Source: Pseudomonas lurida
GTDB taxonomy: Bacteria > Pseudomonadota > Gammaproteobacteria > Pseudomonadales > Pseudomonadaceae
Reading direction: 5' to 3'
Length of the DNA stretch: 64,000 nt
NCBI RefSeq assembly: GCF_002563895.1
Contig: NZ_PDJB01000001.1
Coordinates: 2,897,501 to 2,961,500, forward strand
Both the position numbers and the translations under genes were made by a program. The notes below the pieces were generated by a model. The model had not been told where the DNA came from, made no database searches, and saw only the letters and a list, made by a program, of their open reading frames with translations. Shown here in pieces: positions 53,829 through 61,815 of the stretch; position 1 is the first letter of the stretch; each line of letters opens with the position of its first letter.

Positions 53829-55076
53829 ATGCACACACAACGTATCTGGCTTGCCCTGCTGGGCATGCCCCTTGCGGCGACGGCTGGCGAGGGTGGTTTC
53901 TTCAAGGATTCCACGGCCACCTTGCAAGCCCGCAACTATTACTTCAGTCGCGATTTCTCCGACATCGTCGGGGCCAACAAACAATCCCGGGCAGAGGAGT
54001 GGGGCCAGGGTTTCATCCTCACCTACAAGTCCGGTTATACCCCAGGCCCGGTAGGCTTCGGCCTGGATGCACTGGGCACCCTGGGCCTCAAGCTCGACAG
54101 CAGCCCCGATCGCGTCAATACCGGCTTGCTGCCGGTGAAGGACGACGGGCGCGCCGCCGACGACTACAGCCGGCTGGGCCTGACCTTCAAGGCGCGCCTG
54201 TCCAAGACCGAGCTGAAGGTCGGCGAACTGCAGCCCAACCTGCCGGTGCTTGCCTTCAGCGACATTCGCCTGCTGCCGCCGAGCTACCAGGGGCTGAGCA
54301 TCAGTTCCAGCGAGATCAGCGGCCTCACACTGCAGGCCGGGCATTTGACCAGCACCCGCCTGCGTAACGAGGCCGGGGACGAAAAGATGATCGCCATGCT
54401 CGGTCATGTGCCGCAACGCACGGCCGACAGTGAAGCCTTCAACTACCTGGGCGGCGACTACGCCTTCAACAGTAACCGCACCAGCGTCAGCCTCTGGCAC
54501 GGCCAACTGAAGGACATCTACGCCCAGGACTTTGTCGGCTTCAAGCACAGCCAGCCGATCGGATCGTGGGTGCTGGGGGCCAACCTGGGTTACTACGATG
54601 CGCGGCAGGACGGTGACCAATTGCTTGGCAAGCTCGACAACCAGGCGTTTTTCTCGCTGCTGTCGGCCAAGCGAGGCGGCCATACTTTTTACCTCGGTTA
54701 TCAGGCGATGTATGGCGACAGTGCCTTCCCGCGTGTGTTTGCCAACATCACCCCGCTGGGTAACGAGGTGCCCACCTACGAGTTTGCCTACACCGACGAG
54801 CGTTCGTGGCAAGTGCGCTACGACTATGATTTTGTCGCGCTGGGCCTGCCGGGGCTGACCACCACCGTGCGCTACATCACTGGCGACAATGTGAACACGG
54901 GGGCTGGCTACGAGGGTAAGGACCGCGAGCGTGACCTCGACATCGGTTACGCGGTGCAAAGCGGCGTGCTCAGCGGCCTGGGGATTCGGATTCGCAATGT
55001 GATGGCGCGTTCCAACTACCGCAGCGACATCGACGAGAACAGGCTGATCCTTAGCTACACCTGGAAGCTGCTTTAA
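53829..55076 (+). CDS. benF: OprD-family porin, BenF-like
   Basis: A 415-residue outer membrane channel with a short signal peptide (cleavage near PLAATAGE) and OprD-type features: '[20 protein letters not shown]', '[20 protein letters not shown]', '[10 protein letters not shown]' and a C terminus ending in Leu after 'ILSYTWK'. In ben operons of Pseudomonas such porins (BenF) admit aromatic acids through the outer membrane. Last gene of the operon; its end overlaps the convergent DUF2790 gene by four bases. Confidence 0.85.
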   Translation: MHTQRIWLALLGMPLAATAGEGGFFKDSTATLQARNYYFSRDFSDIVGANKQSRAEEWGQGFILTYKSGYTPGPVGFGLDALGTLGLKLDSSPDRVNTGLLPVKDDGRAADDYSRLGLTFKARLSKTELKVGELQPNLPVLAFSDIRLLPPSYQGLSISSSEISGLTLQAGHLTSTRLRNEAGDEKMIAMLGHVPQRTADSEAFNYLGGDYAFNSNRTSVSLWHGQLKDIYAQDFVGFKHSQPIGSWVLGANLGYYDARQDGDQLLGKLDNQAFFSLLSAKRGGHTFYLGYQAMYGDSAFPRVFANITPLGNEVPTYEFAYTDERSWQVRYDYDFVALGLPGLTTTVRYITGDNVNTGAGYEGKDRERDLDIGYAVQSGVLSGLGIRIRNVMARSNYRSDIDENRLILSYTWKLL

Positions 55077-55297
55077 ACCCCGCCCTGGCAGGTGCCCATC
55101 ACCGTGTATTCCACGGTGTGGCTTGTGCCCTGGCTGTCGAGATAAACCAGGGTGGCGGGCTCCACCTGGCAACTGCCGGGCACCGCAGTGATGGAAACGA
55201 TGTGCTGGATATCCAGCGGCTGGCTGTCATTGCTGCCGGCGGCGAAAGCCCCGGTGGCGGTGAACAGCAGGATAAGGCTGAGAAATCGAATATTCAT
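55073..55297 (-). CDS. DUF2790 small secreted protein
   Basis: A 74-residue protein with a signal peptide ([19 protein letters not shown]) and the DUF2790 pattern '[20 protein letters not shown]', '[19 protein letters not shown]', and two Cys that may form a disulfide. The family is mostly confined to Pseudomonas; function unknown. The ATG at 55297 has AGAGGAC upstream, which decides against the longer frame to 55381. Confidence 0.85.
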   Translation of the reverse strand: MNIRFLSLILLFTATGAFAAGSNDSQPLDIQHIVSITAVPGSCQVEPATLVYLDSQGTSHTVEYTVMGTCQGGV

Positions 55298-55407
55298 GCT
55301 GGGGTCCTCTGTCAGTAGGCTCCAGTGTAGTGGCTGCAGCGCCGCGTTAAAGACAGGAACCGGTAAATGACCCGTACGCATTATGTAGCAATAAAGGCCC
55401 GCCGCTG

Positions 55408-56319
55408 ATGGACCTGTTCAACGGCATGCGGGTATTTGCCCAAGTGGTCGACAGCGGCAGTTTTGCTGCAGCGGCAGAGGTGTTGAACCTCTCCGGAGCG
55501 CAAGTCTCACGACTGGTCGCCGACCTCGAACACCATCTGCAGGCGCGCCTGCTGCAGCGCACCACCCGGCGCCTGAGCCTCACCGAGTCCGGCGAACGCT
55601 TCCTGCTGCGCTGCCGTGGCATCCTCGACGACGTCAGGGACGCCAGCGCCGAAGCCAGCGGCGCCCACCTCAACCCCCGCGGGCACCTGCGCGTGCACTG
55701 CATGAGCGGCCTGGGCGTACTCATCACCCCCTTGATCGCACGGTACAGCGAACTCCACCCCGACGTATCCCTGGAACTGACCCTTTCCCAACACACCCCC
55801 GACCCCCTCGAAGAAGGGCACGACGTCGTCATCTCCATCGCCCACGCACTCCCGGATTCCGCCCTGGTCAGCCAGACCATCGGCCAACTGTTCAGTGTGC
55901 CCTGCGCAGCCCCCGGCTACTTGGCCAAGCACGGCGTACCGGAACATCCCCGCCAACTGCTGGAGCATCGACGCCTGCACCTGCAGGACTTCCAGGAGGA
56001 TGAATGGCTGTTCCAGGACGAGGCGGGCGCCATCAGCATTCCGCCCGGCACCACCTTCAGGACCAACGTTGCCGATGCGATGGTCAAGGCTACGCAAGAG
56101 GGGATGGGGGTCAGCCTGCTACCGTTTTTCAGCGCGTACCCGGCGCTGAAGGACGGCTCGCTGGTGCGGCTGCTACCGGAGTATCGGCTGCGTGAGCGGA
56201 CGATTTTCGCGGTGTACCCGTCGCGGCGGTTTTTGGATGCGAAGGTGCGTACTTGGGTGGTTTTTTTGCAGGAGAGGTTGCCGGTGGTGTTGGGTGGGTG
56301 TATTGGGGTAGATAACTAG
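55408..56319 (+). CDS. LysR-family transcriptional regulator
   Basis: A 303-residue regulator: helix-turn-helix in 'GSFAAAAEVLNLSGAQVSRL' near 17-36, '[20 protein letters not shown]', and an effector domain from about 90. It belongs to the same CrgA-like branch as the LysR gene at 5329. It is divergent from the DUF2790 gene, about 110 bases away. The 3' end of the gene (after about 56200) is notably G-rich. Target unknown. Confidence 0.9.
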   Translation: MDLFNGMRVFAQVVDSGSFAAAAEVLNLSGAQVSRLVADLEHHLQARLLQRTTRRLSLTESGERFLLRCRGILDDVRDASAEASGAHLNPRGHLRVHCMSGLGVLITPLIARYSELHPDVSLELTLSQHTPDPLEEGHDVVISIAHALPDSALVSQTIGQLFSVPCAAPGYLAKHGVPEHPRQLLEHRRLHLQDFQEDEWLFQDEAGAISIPPGTTFRTNVADAMVKATQEGMGVSLLPFFSAYPALKDGSLVRLLPEYRLRERTIFAVYPSRRFLDAKVRTWVVFLQERLPVVLGGCIGVDN

Positions 56320-56548
56320 GAGGGGTGGGCTGGTTTAATTGGCTCCTATCGGCCAATAGTTGACGTTCAAAGCAGGGTAGAGAAATCCGTTCCCTTTCTT
56401 CCTTTGGTCTCGTTTCCTGTCATCAGACTTCAGGTTGCTCACCGAGCACTTCGATAGAATCAGGCAATACTAAAATCCAATTCGGCATAGTCCCCAACCC
56501 CTCTCCGCCCTAGCATGGCCTCACCTTATATCTTCAGGAGTGCGTCCC
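56320..56548. other. Intergenic region
   Basis: No gene is recognised. 'CTATCGGCCAATAGTTGACG' (about 56345-56364) resembles the hairpin-type repeats seen at 58.4-60.1 kb but lacks a mirrored arm. The ribosome site CAGGAG of the following gene is at 56535-56540. Confidence 0.4.
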
Positions 56549-57382
56549 ATGAGTGCAGAAAAAACCATTTTTATCACCGGCGTGAGTAGCGGCTTTGGCC
56601 AGGCCCTGGCTAAGGAAGCTCTCGCCCAAGGCCATCGAGTGATCGGCACTGTCCGCAGCGAATCATCTTTGGCAATCTTCCAGGCGCTCTCGCCTGGTCG
56701 GGCCCATTGTGTGGTGCTGGACGTTACCCACTTTAATGCCATTGACGCAGTGGTCGCCGCTGTTGAGGATCAGTTTGGCCCTGTGGATGTGCTGGTTAAC
56801 AACGCGGGGTATGGCCACGAGGGGATTTTCGAGGAGTCGTCGTTGGCGGAAATGCGCCGCCAGTTCGACGTCAATGTATTCGGCGCGGTGGCGATGACCA
56901 AGGCATTCGTGCCGTATTTTCGCCAGCGGCGGGCGGGGCATATCCTTAATATCACGTCCATGGGCGGGTATATCACCATGCCGGGCATTGCTTATTACTG
57001 CGGCAGCAAATTTGCGCTGGAGGGCATCTCTGACACGTTGAGCAAGGAGCTTGCACCCTTCAATATTTTTGTCACGGCTGTGGCGCCGGGGTCGTTCCGA
57101 ACGGACTGGGCAGGTCGTTCGATGCAGCGTACGCCGCGCAGCATCAGTGACTACGATGCGACTTTCGACCCGGTACGAAAAGCCCGTGAGGAAAAAAGCG
57201 GCCAACAACTGGGCGATCCACAAAAAGCTGCACGCGCGATGCTGACGATTATCGCGAGCCCCAACCCACCGGCTCACCTGCTGTTGGGCAGCGATGCCCT
57301 GGCTCTGGTGCGTGACAAGCTGCACCGGACGGCGGAGAGTATTGAGCAATGGGAGACGCTTAGCTGTTCTACGGACGGCTGA
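56549..57382 (+). CDS. Short-chain dehydrogenase/reductase
   Basis: A 277-residue classical SDR starting MSAEKTIFITGVSSGFGQAL, with the NAD(P)-binding TGxxxGxG as 'TGVSSGFG', 'NNAGYGHEGIFEE', the catalytic Ser in 'NITSMGGYI' and YxxxK in 'IAYYCGSKFALEG'. Arg in 'TVRSE' after beta 2 suggests NADP preference. Substrate unknown. It ends 26 bases before an AraC gene in the same direction, so the regulator may control it or share its transcript. Confidence 0.92.
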   Translation: MSAEKTIFITGVSSGFGQALAKEALAQGHRVIGTVRSESSLAIFQALSPGRAHCVVLDVTHFNAIDAVVAAVEDQFGPVDVLVNNAGYGHEGIFEESSLAEMRRQFDVNVFGAVAMTKAFVPYFRQRRAGHILNITSMGGYITMPGIAYYCGSKFALEGISDTLSKELAPFNIFVTAVAPGSFRTDWAGRSMQRTPRSISDYDATFDPVRKAREEKSGQQLGDPQKAARAMLTIIASPNPPAHLLLGSDALALVRDKLHRTAESIEQWETLSCSTDG

Positions 57383-57408
57383 GCATGAAAGGGGAGGACG
57401 TATAGTTG

Positions 57409-58350
57409 ATGCAGAAACCCGAGAACCCGAGCACAGCGCGTATCGTGCAGTTGATGAGCCAGCTTGCACCGTTGGAGGGTTACAACCTGAGCCCGCTGGA
57501 TGATGTGCGTTTTCTGCGTTCCAACCGGCCGCTGACGCGCACGCCGGTTTTGTATGAGCCGGGAATTGTCATTCTCTGTCAGGGGCAGAAACGCGGTTAT
57601 CTGGGTGATGAAATTTACGTCTATGACGCCCAGCATTATCTGGTGGTGTCGGTGCCAGTGCCTTTTACAATGGAGACCGATGCTAGCGAGGCGGAGCCAA
57701 TGCTGGCGATTTACCTGCGTCTGGATTTCGCCCTGGCCGGCGAGCTAATTGAGCAGGTAGATAAGGTATGGAACATAAGAGTGGCTCAGCCTATGGGCAT
57801 GTACGCCTCGCCCATGGATGAACCGCTACGCCAGTCCACCCTGCATTTTCTGGAAGTCATGGGCGACCGCACCGACGCGCAAATCCTTGGCCCGGCGATG
57901 TTGCGCGAACTCTACTACCGCATCCTCACCGGCGAACAAGGCAACACCCTACGCGCGGCCATCGCCCAGCGGGGTCAATTCGGCAAGGTGACGCGTGCCA
58001 TTTACAAAATCCACCGCTGTTACCACGAGCATCTGGATGTAGAAGCCCTGGCCCAGGAAGCGCAGATGAGTGTGCCTAACTTTCATCTACATTTTCGTAA
58101 GGTGACGGATTCCTCGCCTATGCAGTACCTCAAGTCGACGCGGTTGCATCAAGCGCGATTACTGATGCTGCGTAATGACCTGACAGCGGCCAAATCGGCA
58201 TTTCTGGTGGGATATGAAAGTGCTTCGCAATTTAGCCGCGACTTCAAGCGCCTCTTCGGCCGCACACCGATAGCGGAGGTGGCATGGATGAAACAGACTT
58301 ATGCGTTGCCGGCACCGACAACCCCGTCGCCATTCGTGTCATCACACTGA
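57409..58350 (+). CDS. AraC-family regulator with AraC_N (PF06719) domain
   Basis: A 313-residue regulator starting MQKPENPSTARIVQLMSQLA. The N-terminal part ('PGIVILCQGQKRGYLGDEIY', 'YDAQHYLVVSVPVPFTMETD') matches the AraC_N family often found next to oxidoreductases. The C-terminal DNA-binding domain has 'VEALAQEAQMSVPNFHLHFR' and 'SAFLVGYESASQFSRDFKRL'. The ATG at 57409 lies 12 bases after GGGGAGG. Paired with the SDR gene just upstream. Confidence 0.92.
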   Translation: MQKPENPSTARIVQLMSQLAPLEGYNLSPLDDVRFLRSNRPLTRTPVLYEPGIVILCQGQKRGYLGDEIYVYDAQHYLVVSVPVPFTMETDASEAEPMLAIYLRLDFALAGELIEQVDKVWNIRVAQPMGMYASPMDEPLRQSTLHFLEVMGDRTDAQILGPAMLRELYYRILTGEQGNTLRAAIAQRGQFGKVTRAIYKIHRCYHEHLDVEALAQEAQMSVPNFHLHFRKVTDSSPMQYLKSTRLHQARLLMLRNDLTAAKSAFLVGYESASQFSRDFKRLFGRTPIAEVAWMKQTYALPAPTTPSPFVSSH

Positions 58351-58461
58351 GCCTTAATCAATCCTGTCTTGCCCGGCGCCAGTAGGCTTGTAAACGCCGT
58401 GCTGTTTCAGTCTGCGGAGAAAGGGGAGGAATTTATTTACCCTGCTCTAACGTCTGCTAAG

Positions 58462-58499
58462 GGTCGTTTTCTGCCCCTAGGGACAGACAGAAAACGGCC
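58462..58499. repeat. Imperfect hairpin (orphan zone, first copy)
   Basis: GGTCGTTTTCTG (58462-58473) pairs with CAGAAAACGGCC (58488-58499) with one mismatch and a 14-base loop, followed by 'CATTGCTGACTGTCG'. It lies downstream of the AraC gene and may act as a weak terminator. Confidence 0.65.
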
Positions 58500-58595
58500 C
58501 ATTGCTGACTGTCGTAACAGTTGCCTGCCTAGCGTGGATATCTTTGCCAGCGCTATTGTGCGCACCATTTACCCACAAAAAAATGGAGCCCAATG

Positions 58596-58913
58596 ATGAG
58601 GGCAAAACGCTATCGAGTTCGCTTAATGTTCGAATGGGGCGGAGGCTGCCTTTGGTGTGGAAACACTATTGCCCGGGAGAAATTTTCTGTAGGGCCTATT
58701 GAAGAGAGACTACCACTCAGTAACGAAGTACAGGCAATGCTTAAAGAGCTTTCACAGTGGCATGACACCTCGCTGAACTGGGACTATCCACCTGATCCCG
58801 GCCCTTGGAGTGCAGACGATTACGCAAGATTTGACGAGGCCGCCGCTAAATTACTGAAATCCGTCCAACAGGAACTGGGTGAAGAATTCGAGGTGGTGTA
58901 CGAAAAACTTTAG
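58596..58913 (+). CDS. Hypothetical protein of 105 residues
   Basis: Begins MRAKRYRVRLMFEWGGGCLW, with 'CLWCGN', 'SQWHDTSLNWDYPPDPGPWS' near residues 53-72 and an acidic C terminus ('ELGEEFEVVYEKL'). From memory it belongs to a family of small soluble proteins found as stand-alone genes in accessory regions of Pseudomonas and other proteobacteria; such genes are sometimes immunity proteins of polymorphic toxins, but I cannot show that here. The second ATG (58596) is chosen since it is seven bases from GGAG. Confidence 0.75.
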   Translation: MRAKRYRVRLMFEWGGGCLWCGNTIAREKFSVGPIEERLPLSNEVQAMLKELSQWHDTSLNWDYPPDPGPWSADDYARFDEAAAKLLKSVQQELGEEFEVVYEKL

Positions 58914-59051
58914 CTTATCGGTGTGAGCCTTCGACCTGATTCTGATAACGAAAGGATGCAGCTATAGATCGGTAGCTCACCTTTGCAACAGGCCGCCACA
59001 ACCCAAAGCAGACATATTAGCTTCTTGATCAGTAGGTAGCCCCCGCCAGTC
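58914..59051. other. Short intergenic region
   Basis: About 138 bases between two convergent small genes. 'GGTAGCTCACCTTTGCAACA' followed by 'CCCAAAGCAGACAT' (58970-59013) looks like a strongly decayed copy of the hairpin repeats at 59492 and 60118. No gene is seen. Confidence 0.4.
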
Positions 59052-59420
59052 CTAAAATCGAGACGGCGGTTCATTTCCAGCTTTGATCTGTGAAAAGACA
59101 TGGTCTGGATCTGCCTGGCACCAATATCTGAACAGAAGGCGAGGTTCGGTATCCCCAAAATACTGACTCAGGAAGCTCTCGGCGGGGATTAACAATTTAG
59201 TTTCTGGCCATTGCTGAGCTAAAACACCTATGTGTTTGCCAGACGAACAAATAATCCACGTCGCCTTGCCTCCACTGATGCCAGGCAGGTAACCCATACC
59301 TTGGATCGTTTCGAACAAAGCGCGCAGTGTTACTGCTGGATCAAGCCTGATTGATGTCCTACGACTTTCCAGATCATCCCCTGCATGCACGCCATCCCGA
59401 TCAATTTGAATGACCAACAT
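59052..59420 (-). CDS. Hypothetical protein of 122 residues
   Basis: A soluble protein beginning MLVIQIDRDGVHAGDDLESR, with 'LRALFETIQGMGYLPGISGG' near residues 33-52, 'WIICSSGKHIGVLAQQWPET' near 55-74 and 'FRYWCQADPDHVFSQIKAGN' near 97-116. No signal peptide or membrane segment. The mix of beta strands and helices and its setting among other small orphans would suit an immunity-type protein, but there is no toxin gene in the window. Function not known. Confidence 0.7.
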   Translation of the reverse strand: MLVIQIDRDGVHAGDDLESRRTSIRLDPAVTLRALFETIQGMGYLPGISGGKATWIICSSGKHIGVLAQQWPETKLLIPAESFLSQYFGDTEPRLLFRYWCQADPDHVFSQIKAGNEPPSRF

Positions 59421-59491
59421 GAATGTTCCTTTTCAGTGTTGTGTGATTACTAGAATGCCAGCGTAGGAATGCCAGCAGCTATCTGTCTACA

Positions 59492-59549
59492 GTCCGCTTT
59501 GGTCCGGTTGCTGCCTTTCGCGACGGGCAGCAATCGACCCAAAGCCGAC
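59492..59549. repeat. Imperfect hairpin (orphan zone, second copy)
   Basis: GTCCGCTTTGGTCCGGTTGC opens the left arm, and its mirror runs through GGGCAGCAATCGACCCAAAG to GCCGAC at 59549. The central arms GGTTGCTGCC (59505-59516) and GGGCAGCAATC (59525-59535) pair well. It lies between two minus-strand genes. Confidence 0.7.
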
Positions 59550-59562
59550 ATAACTCCGTGCA

Positions 59563-60018
59563 TTATCGTTTTTCCACAACAACCACATAATCGGAGAAGT
59601 CGACATCACCCACCCCGTCGCTACATTCCAACGTCATCGTGCCATCGGTCCCGTGGACGTGAATTCCAGCATTGCCAACCCATGCATTCATGCCAAAAGC
59701 GCTCTTCCAGACGTTCCAGATTTTTAGAACGTTTCCACCTTTAGAAAACACTTCTATCTCCAAAGCATCGGGACTGGTATCAGACCACAAAACTATTTCG
59801 GGACAGCCGTTGCCAGAGCCTTCGACGACAATTTGCCCGCCCTTTATCTTTAATGCCAATCCTTGCACTCGACCGTTCGTAGCGCCCAATCGACGAACTG
59901 AAAAGACGGTTCTGGGCTCTGTGATCTTGATCTCAATGATCGCAACGACAGTTTTTCCATTGAAACTTATGGGCTTCCCTTTGGTGCGCATAAATGTCGA
60001 GGAGAGCGTTTTTTCCAT
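59563..60018 (-). CDS. Hypothetical protein of 151 residues
   Basis: The ATG at 60018 (MEKTLSSTFMRTKGK) follows GGGGATCTAAAA and is preferred over 60078. The protein is beta-rich ('KTVVAIIEIKITEPRTVFSV', 'LALKIKGGQIVVEGSGNGCP', 'IHVHGTDGTMTLECSDGVGD') and ends VDFSDYVVVVEKR. No signal peptide. The repeated short strands suggest a jelly-roll or beta-sandwich. I do not recognise the family. Lower GC (about 49%) than the core genes. Confidence 0.7.
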   Translation of the reverse strand: MEKTLSSTFMRTKGKPISFNGKTVVAIIEIKITEPRTVFSVRRLGATNGRVQGLALKIKGGQIVVEGSGNGCPEIVLWSDTSPDALEIEVFSKGGNVLKIWNVWKSAFGMNAWVGNAGIHVHGTDGTMTLECSDGVGDVDFSDYVVVVEKR

Positions 60019-60117
60019 TTTTAGATCCCCGGAATCTCTCAGGTGCCTTGCCTCAGTTTGGCCTAGGGAGGTTAGCATCTCTATACCTTAGGGGATTATG
60101 AATGGCTGCTTCTGGCC

Positions 60118-60146
60118 GATTGCTGCCCTTACGATAGGCAACAATC
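60118..60146. repeat. Imperfect hairpin (orphan zone, third copy)
   Basis: GATTGCTGCC (60118-60127) pairs with GGCAACAATC (60137-60146) with one mismatch. The preceding GGCTGCTTCTGGCC corresponds to the left arm of the hairpin at 59492. It lies just past the end of the LysR pseudogene. Confidence 0.65.
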
Positions 60147-60148
60147 AG

Positions 60149-60600
60149 CTACCTGCCGCCAAGCGCCAAATGCGCCCGACTCGGGTACAGCAACGCCAAA
60201 GGGCGAGGGGCTGGCCTATGCGGCCTCAGAATCTCTACCAGGCTGAGACTGTCCAAATGCTCGGCCACGGTGATCCCAGCGTTACTCTCAAACGCCCGAT
60301 CCTGGCCCTTTATCGAGAAATGCCAGGGCAAGGTCCTGTTGCTCTGACCGGATAAGAAGTTGACGCCGCAATGGGAGGCCAGGTCGTCGAGTGTCTGTGG
60401 TTCGCCATGCCGTACAGGTACTCGAACGCTGCACACGTCACCACGGTGGCCATCGCGATAGGGCGTGCGATCGATGTTGAATCCGGTAGCTCGCCAATAC
60501 GCAACGTAAAGTCGATACCTTCACCGACAAACTCGACAGCCCGGTCGGTCACGCCAAGAATCATGTTGATGCCCGGATAGGCGGCGGTGAGTGCGACCTT
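60149..60600 (-). pseudogene. LysR-family regulator pseudogene (effector domain remnant)
   Basis: Translating the minus strand from 60600 gives 'KVALTAAYPGINMILGVTDR' and 'FVGEGIDFTLRIGELPDSTS', typical of a LysR effector domain. After 'AAFEYLYG' the reading shifts frame (near 60425) to 'HGEPQTLDDLASHCGVNFLS' and 'LPWHFSIKGQDRAFESN'. Here about 35 residues present in relatives are missing, before 'LVEILRPHRPAPRPLALLYP'. The DNA-binding domain is absent; the gene is cut at 60600 by the DUF4239 gene end. It has a frameshift, an internal deletion and truncation. Confidence 0.8.
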
Positions 60601-61356
60601 TTAGAGCTGCATGACGGCCAGCGCCCTGCGCAGGGGCTCGTCGGATATCTGGATGGGGCCATGGAAGGGCACATCCATGTCCAACACCAGGTAAACAGAC
60701 GCTGCGATCAGCAATGACGAGATGATGAACATCCCGATGACCATCGGGTTCCTGGGGGCGCGGTAGCCAAAACTCGCGAAGATCAGCGTCAACCAGGCGG
60801 CCAGCATCCCGATCAACGGGCCGGGAATCGCCCCCTCCGACTGCTCGACGATCCTCCAGCGTTGCTCGATGAGCGAACGGTATTGCTGGCGAATATCCTG
60901 GAGCATCGTTTCGTGAAAACGATCCGGGGGTTTTATACCGGTCAATGACTTCCCGATGTCGTCCAGGTATTTAGCCGCCTCACTGTTACGGTGCTGCAAT
61001 GCTTCGTCACCGCGATAGGGGGTCTCGATCGCTCGCTCAAGATAAGTGACCAGGCGGCTCCTTGTGTCTTGTGTTGCTTCTCCGTAGGCACGCAGCGTCC
61101 GGTCAAAAATGATCAGGCTGGTTGCGTACCCGTGGAAATTCGCATCAATGGACTCAAAGGTGTTCTTGGCGGAGTTGATCATCAGCCCGAATTCCAGTGA
61201 CGTCATGACCACAAAAATATTCGCGACCAGACGAATGACCGTGTTGGTCTCGTCATCCCTGTGGTGGGCCGCCAGTTTGGGGTACCACTGCATCATGAGC
61301 AGTGATGCAGCAACCAGGCACCCAAAAATGGCCAGTGCGATCCAGAGTGAGTTCAT
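60601..61356 (-). CDS. DUF4239 (bestrophin-like) membrane protein
   Basis: A 251-residue protein with two N-terminal segments (about 4-24 and 42-62) and two C-terminal ones (about 178-197 and 205-226), around a cytoplasmic helical domain ('ANFHGYATSLIIFDRTLRAY', 'DTRSRLVTYLERAIETPYRG'). This is the DUF4239 layout, a family distantly related to bestrophin channels and without a settled role. Flanked on both sides by pseudogenes. Confidence 0.8.
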   Translation of the reverse strand: MNSLWIALAIFGCLVAASLLMMQWYPKLAAHHRDDETNTVIRLVANIFVVMTSLEFGLMINSAKNTFESIDANFHGYATSLIIFDRTLRAYGEATQDTRSRLVTYLERAIETPYRGDEALQHRNSEAAKYLDDIGKSLTGIKPPDRFHETMLQDIRQQYRSLIEQRWRIVEQSEGAIPGPLIGMLAAWLTLIFASFGYRAPRNPMVIGMFIISSLLIAASVYLVLDMDVPFHGPIQISDEPLRRALAVMQL

Positions 61357-61381
61357 GCGTCAGCGCCCTGATCAAGAGGAT

Positions 61382-61560
61382 TCAAGTCTTGCAGAATAGA
61401 CTGTCGACGGTACCCTTGTTCTCGATACGTCCGTACAGGTGCGCGTGGCACGCAGTGCAGGCGTGGCGCGGAATGGCTGCGTTCTTGTCCGCAATGGCGA
61501 GCTTGTCGGCATGTGCCGTGACGCTGACAGCATCGCCCGAGGGATTTGCCGCCCCCGGGC
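61382..61560 (-). pseudogene. Fragment of a glutathione-dependent formaldehyde-activating enzyme (gfa)
   Basis: One minus-strand frame reads '[20 protein letters not shown]' then '[19 protein letters not shown]' before a stop at 61382. This matches the C-terminal half of Gfa/CENP-V-type proteins, including the CxxC zinc ligands and 'GRIENK'. The N-terminal zinc-binding part ('CxCxxCRK' region) and the C-terminal 'HPFYGLDFVH' are missing. No start codon or ribosome site fits. Confidence 0.7.
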
Positions 61561-61566
61561 CTCACA

Positions 61567-61692
61567 TCAGTACTTGATGACGGTGCGGATCGACTTGCCT
61601 TCATGCATCAGGTCGAACGCTTCATTGATGCGTTCCAGTGGCATCGTGTGGGTGACAAAGGGCGCCAGCTCGATTTCGCCTGTCATGGCGTG
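61567..61692 (-). pseudogene. C-terminal fragment of class III alcohol dehydrogenase (frmA/adhC)
   Basis: The minus strand encodes '[20 protein letters not shown]' then '[19 protein letters not shown]' and a TGA at 61567. This is the well-conserved end of S-(hydroxymethyl)glutathione dehydrogenase. About 330 upstream residues are missing. It lies seven bases from the gfa fragment, in the order frmA-gfa, so both come from one formaldehyde detoxification operon. Confidence 0.8.
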
Positions 61693-61815
61693 CCGCCAGC
61701 GTTGAGGAAGTGGCTAACATGATCGTGTATGTCTGCTCCACGCAGGCATCGGCGACCACCGGCGCTTCGTTAAGAGTCGACGGTGGCGTAGTGGACGATA
61801 TCGTCTAGCCGGCCT

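Noticed and set aside
58462..60146. CRISPR array
   Set aside because: The repeated units are hairpin-like, irregularly spaced by hundreds of bases and diverged, with no spacer pattern.
60098..60355. Plus-strand frame with 'QMLGHGDPSVTLK', like the end of a tyrosine recombinase
   Set aside because: The opposite strand carries a clear LysR effector-domain remnant over the same bases, and the rest of the frame has no recombinase motif (no R-H-R-Y order).
61353..61604. 83-codon minus-strand frame over the gfa fragment
   Set aside because: It is the wrong frame; another frame on the same strand encodes the recognisable Gfa C-terminal half.
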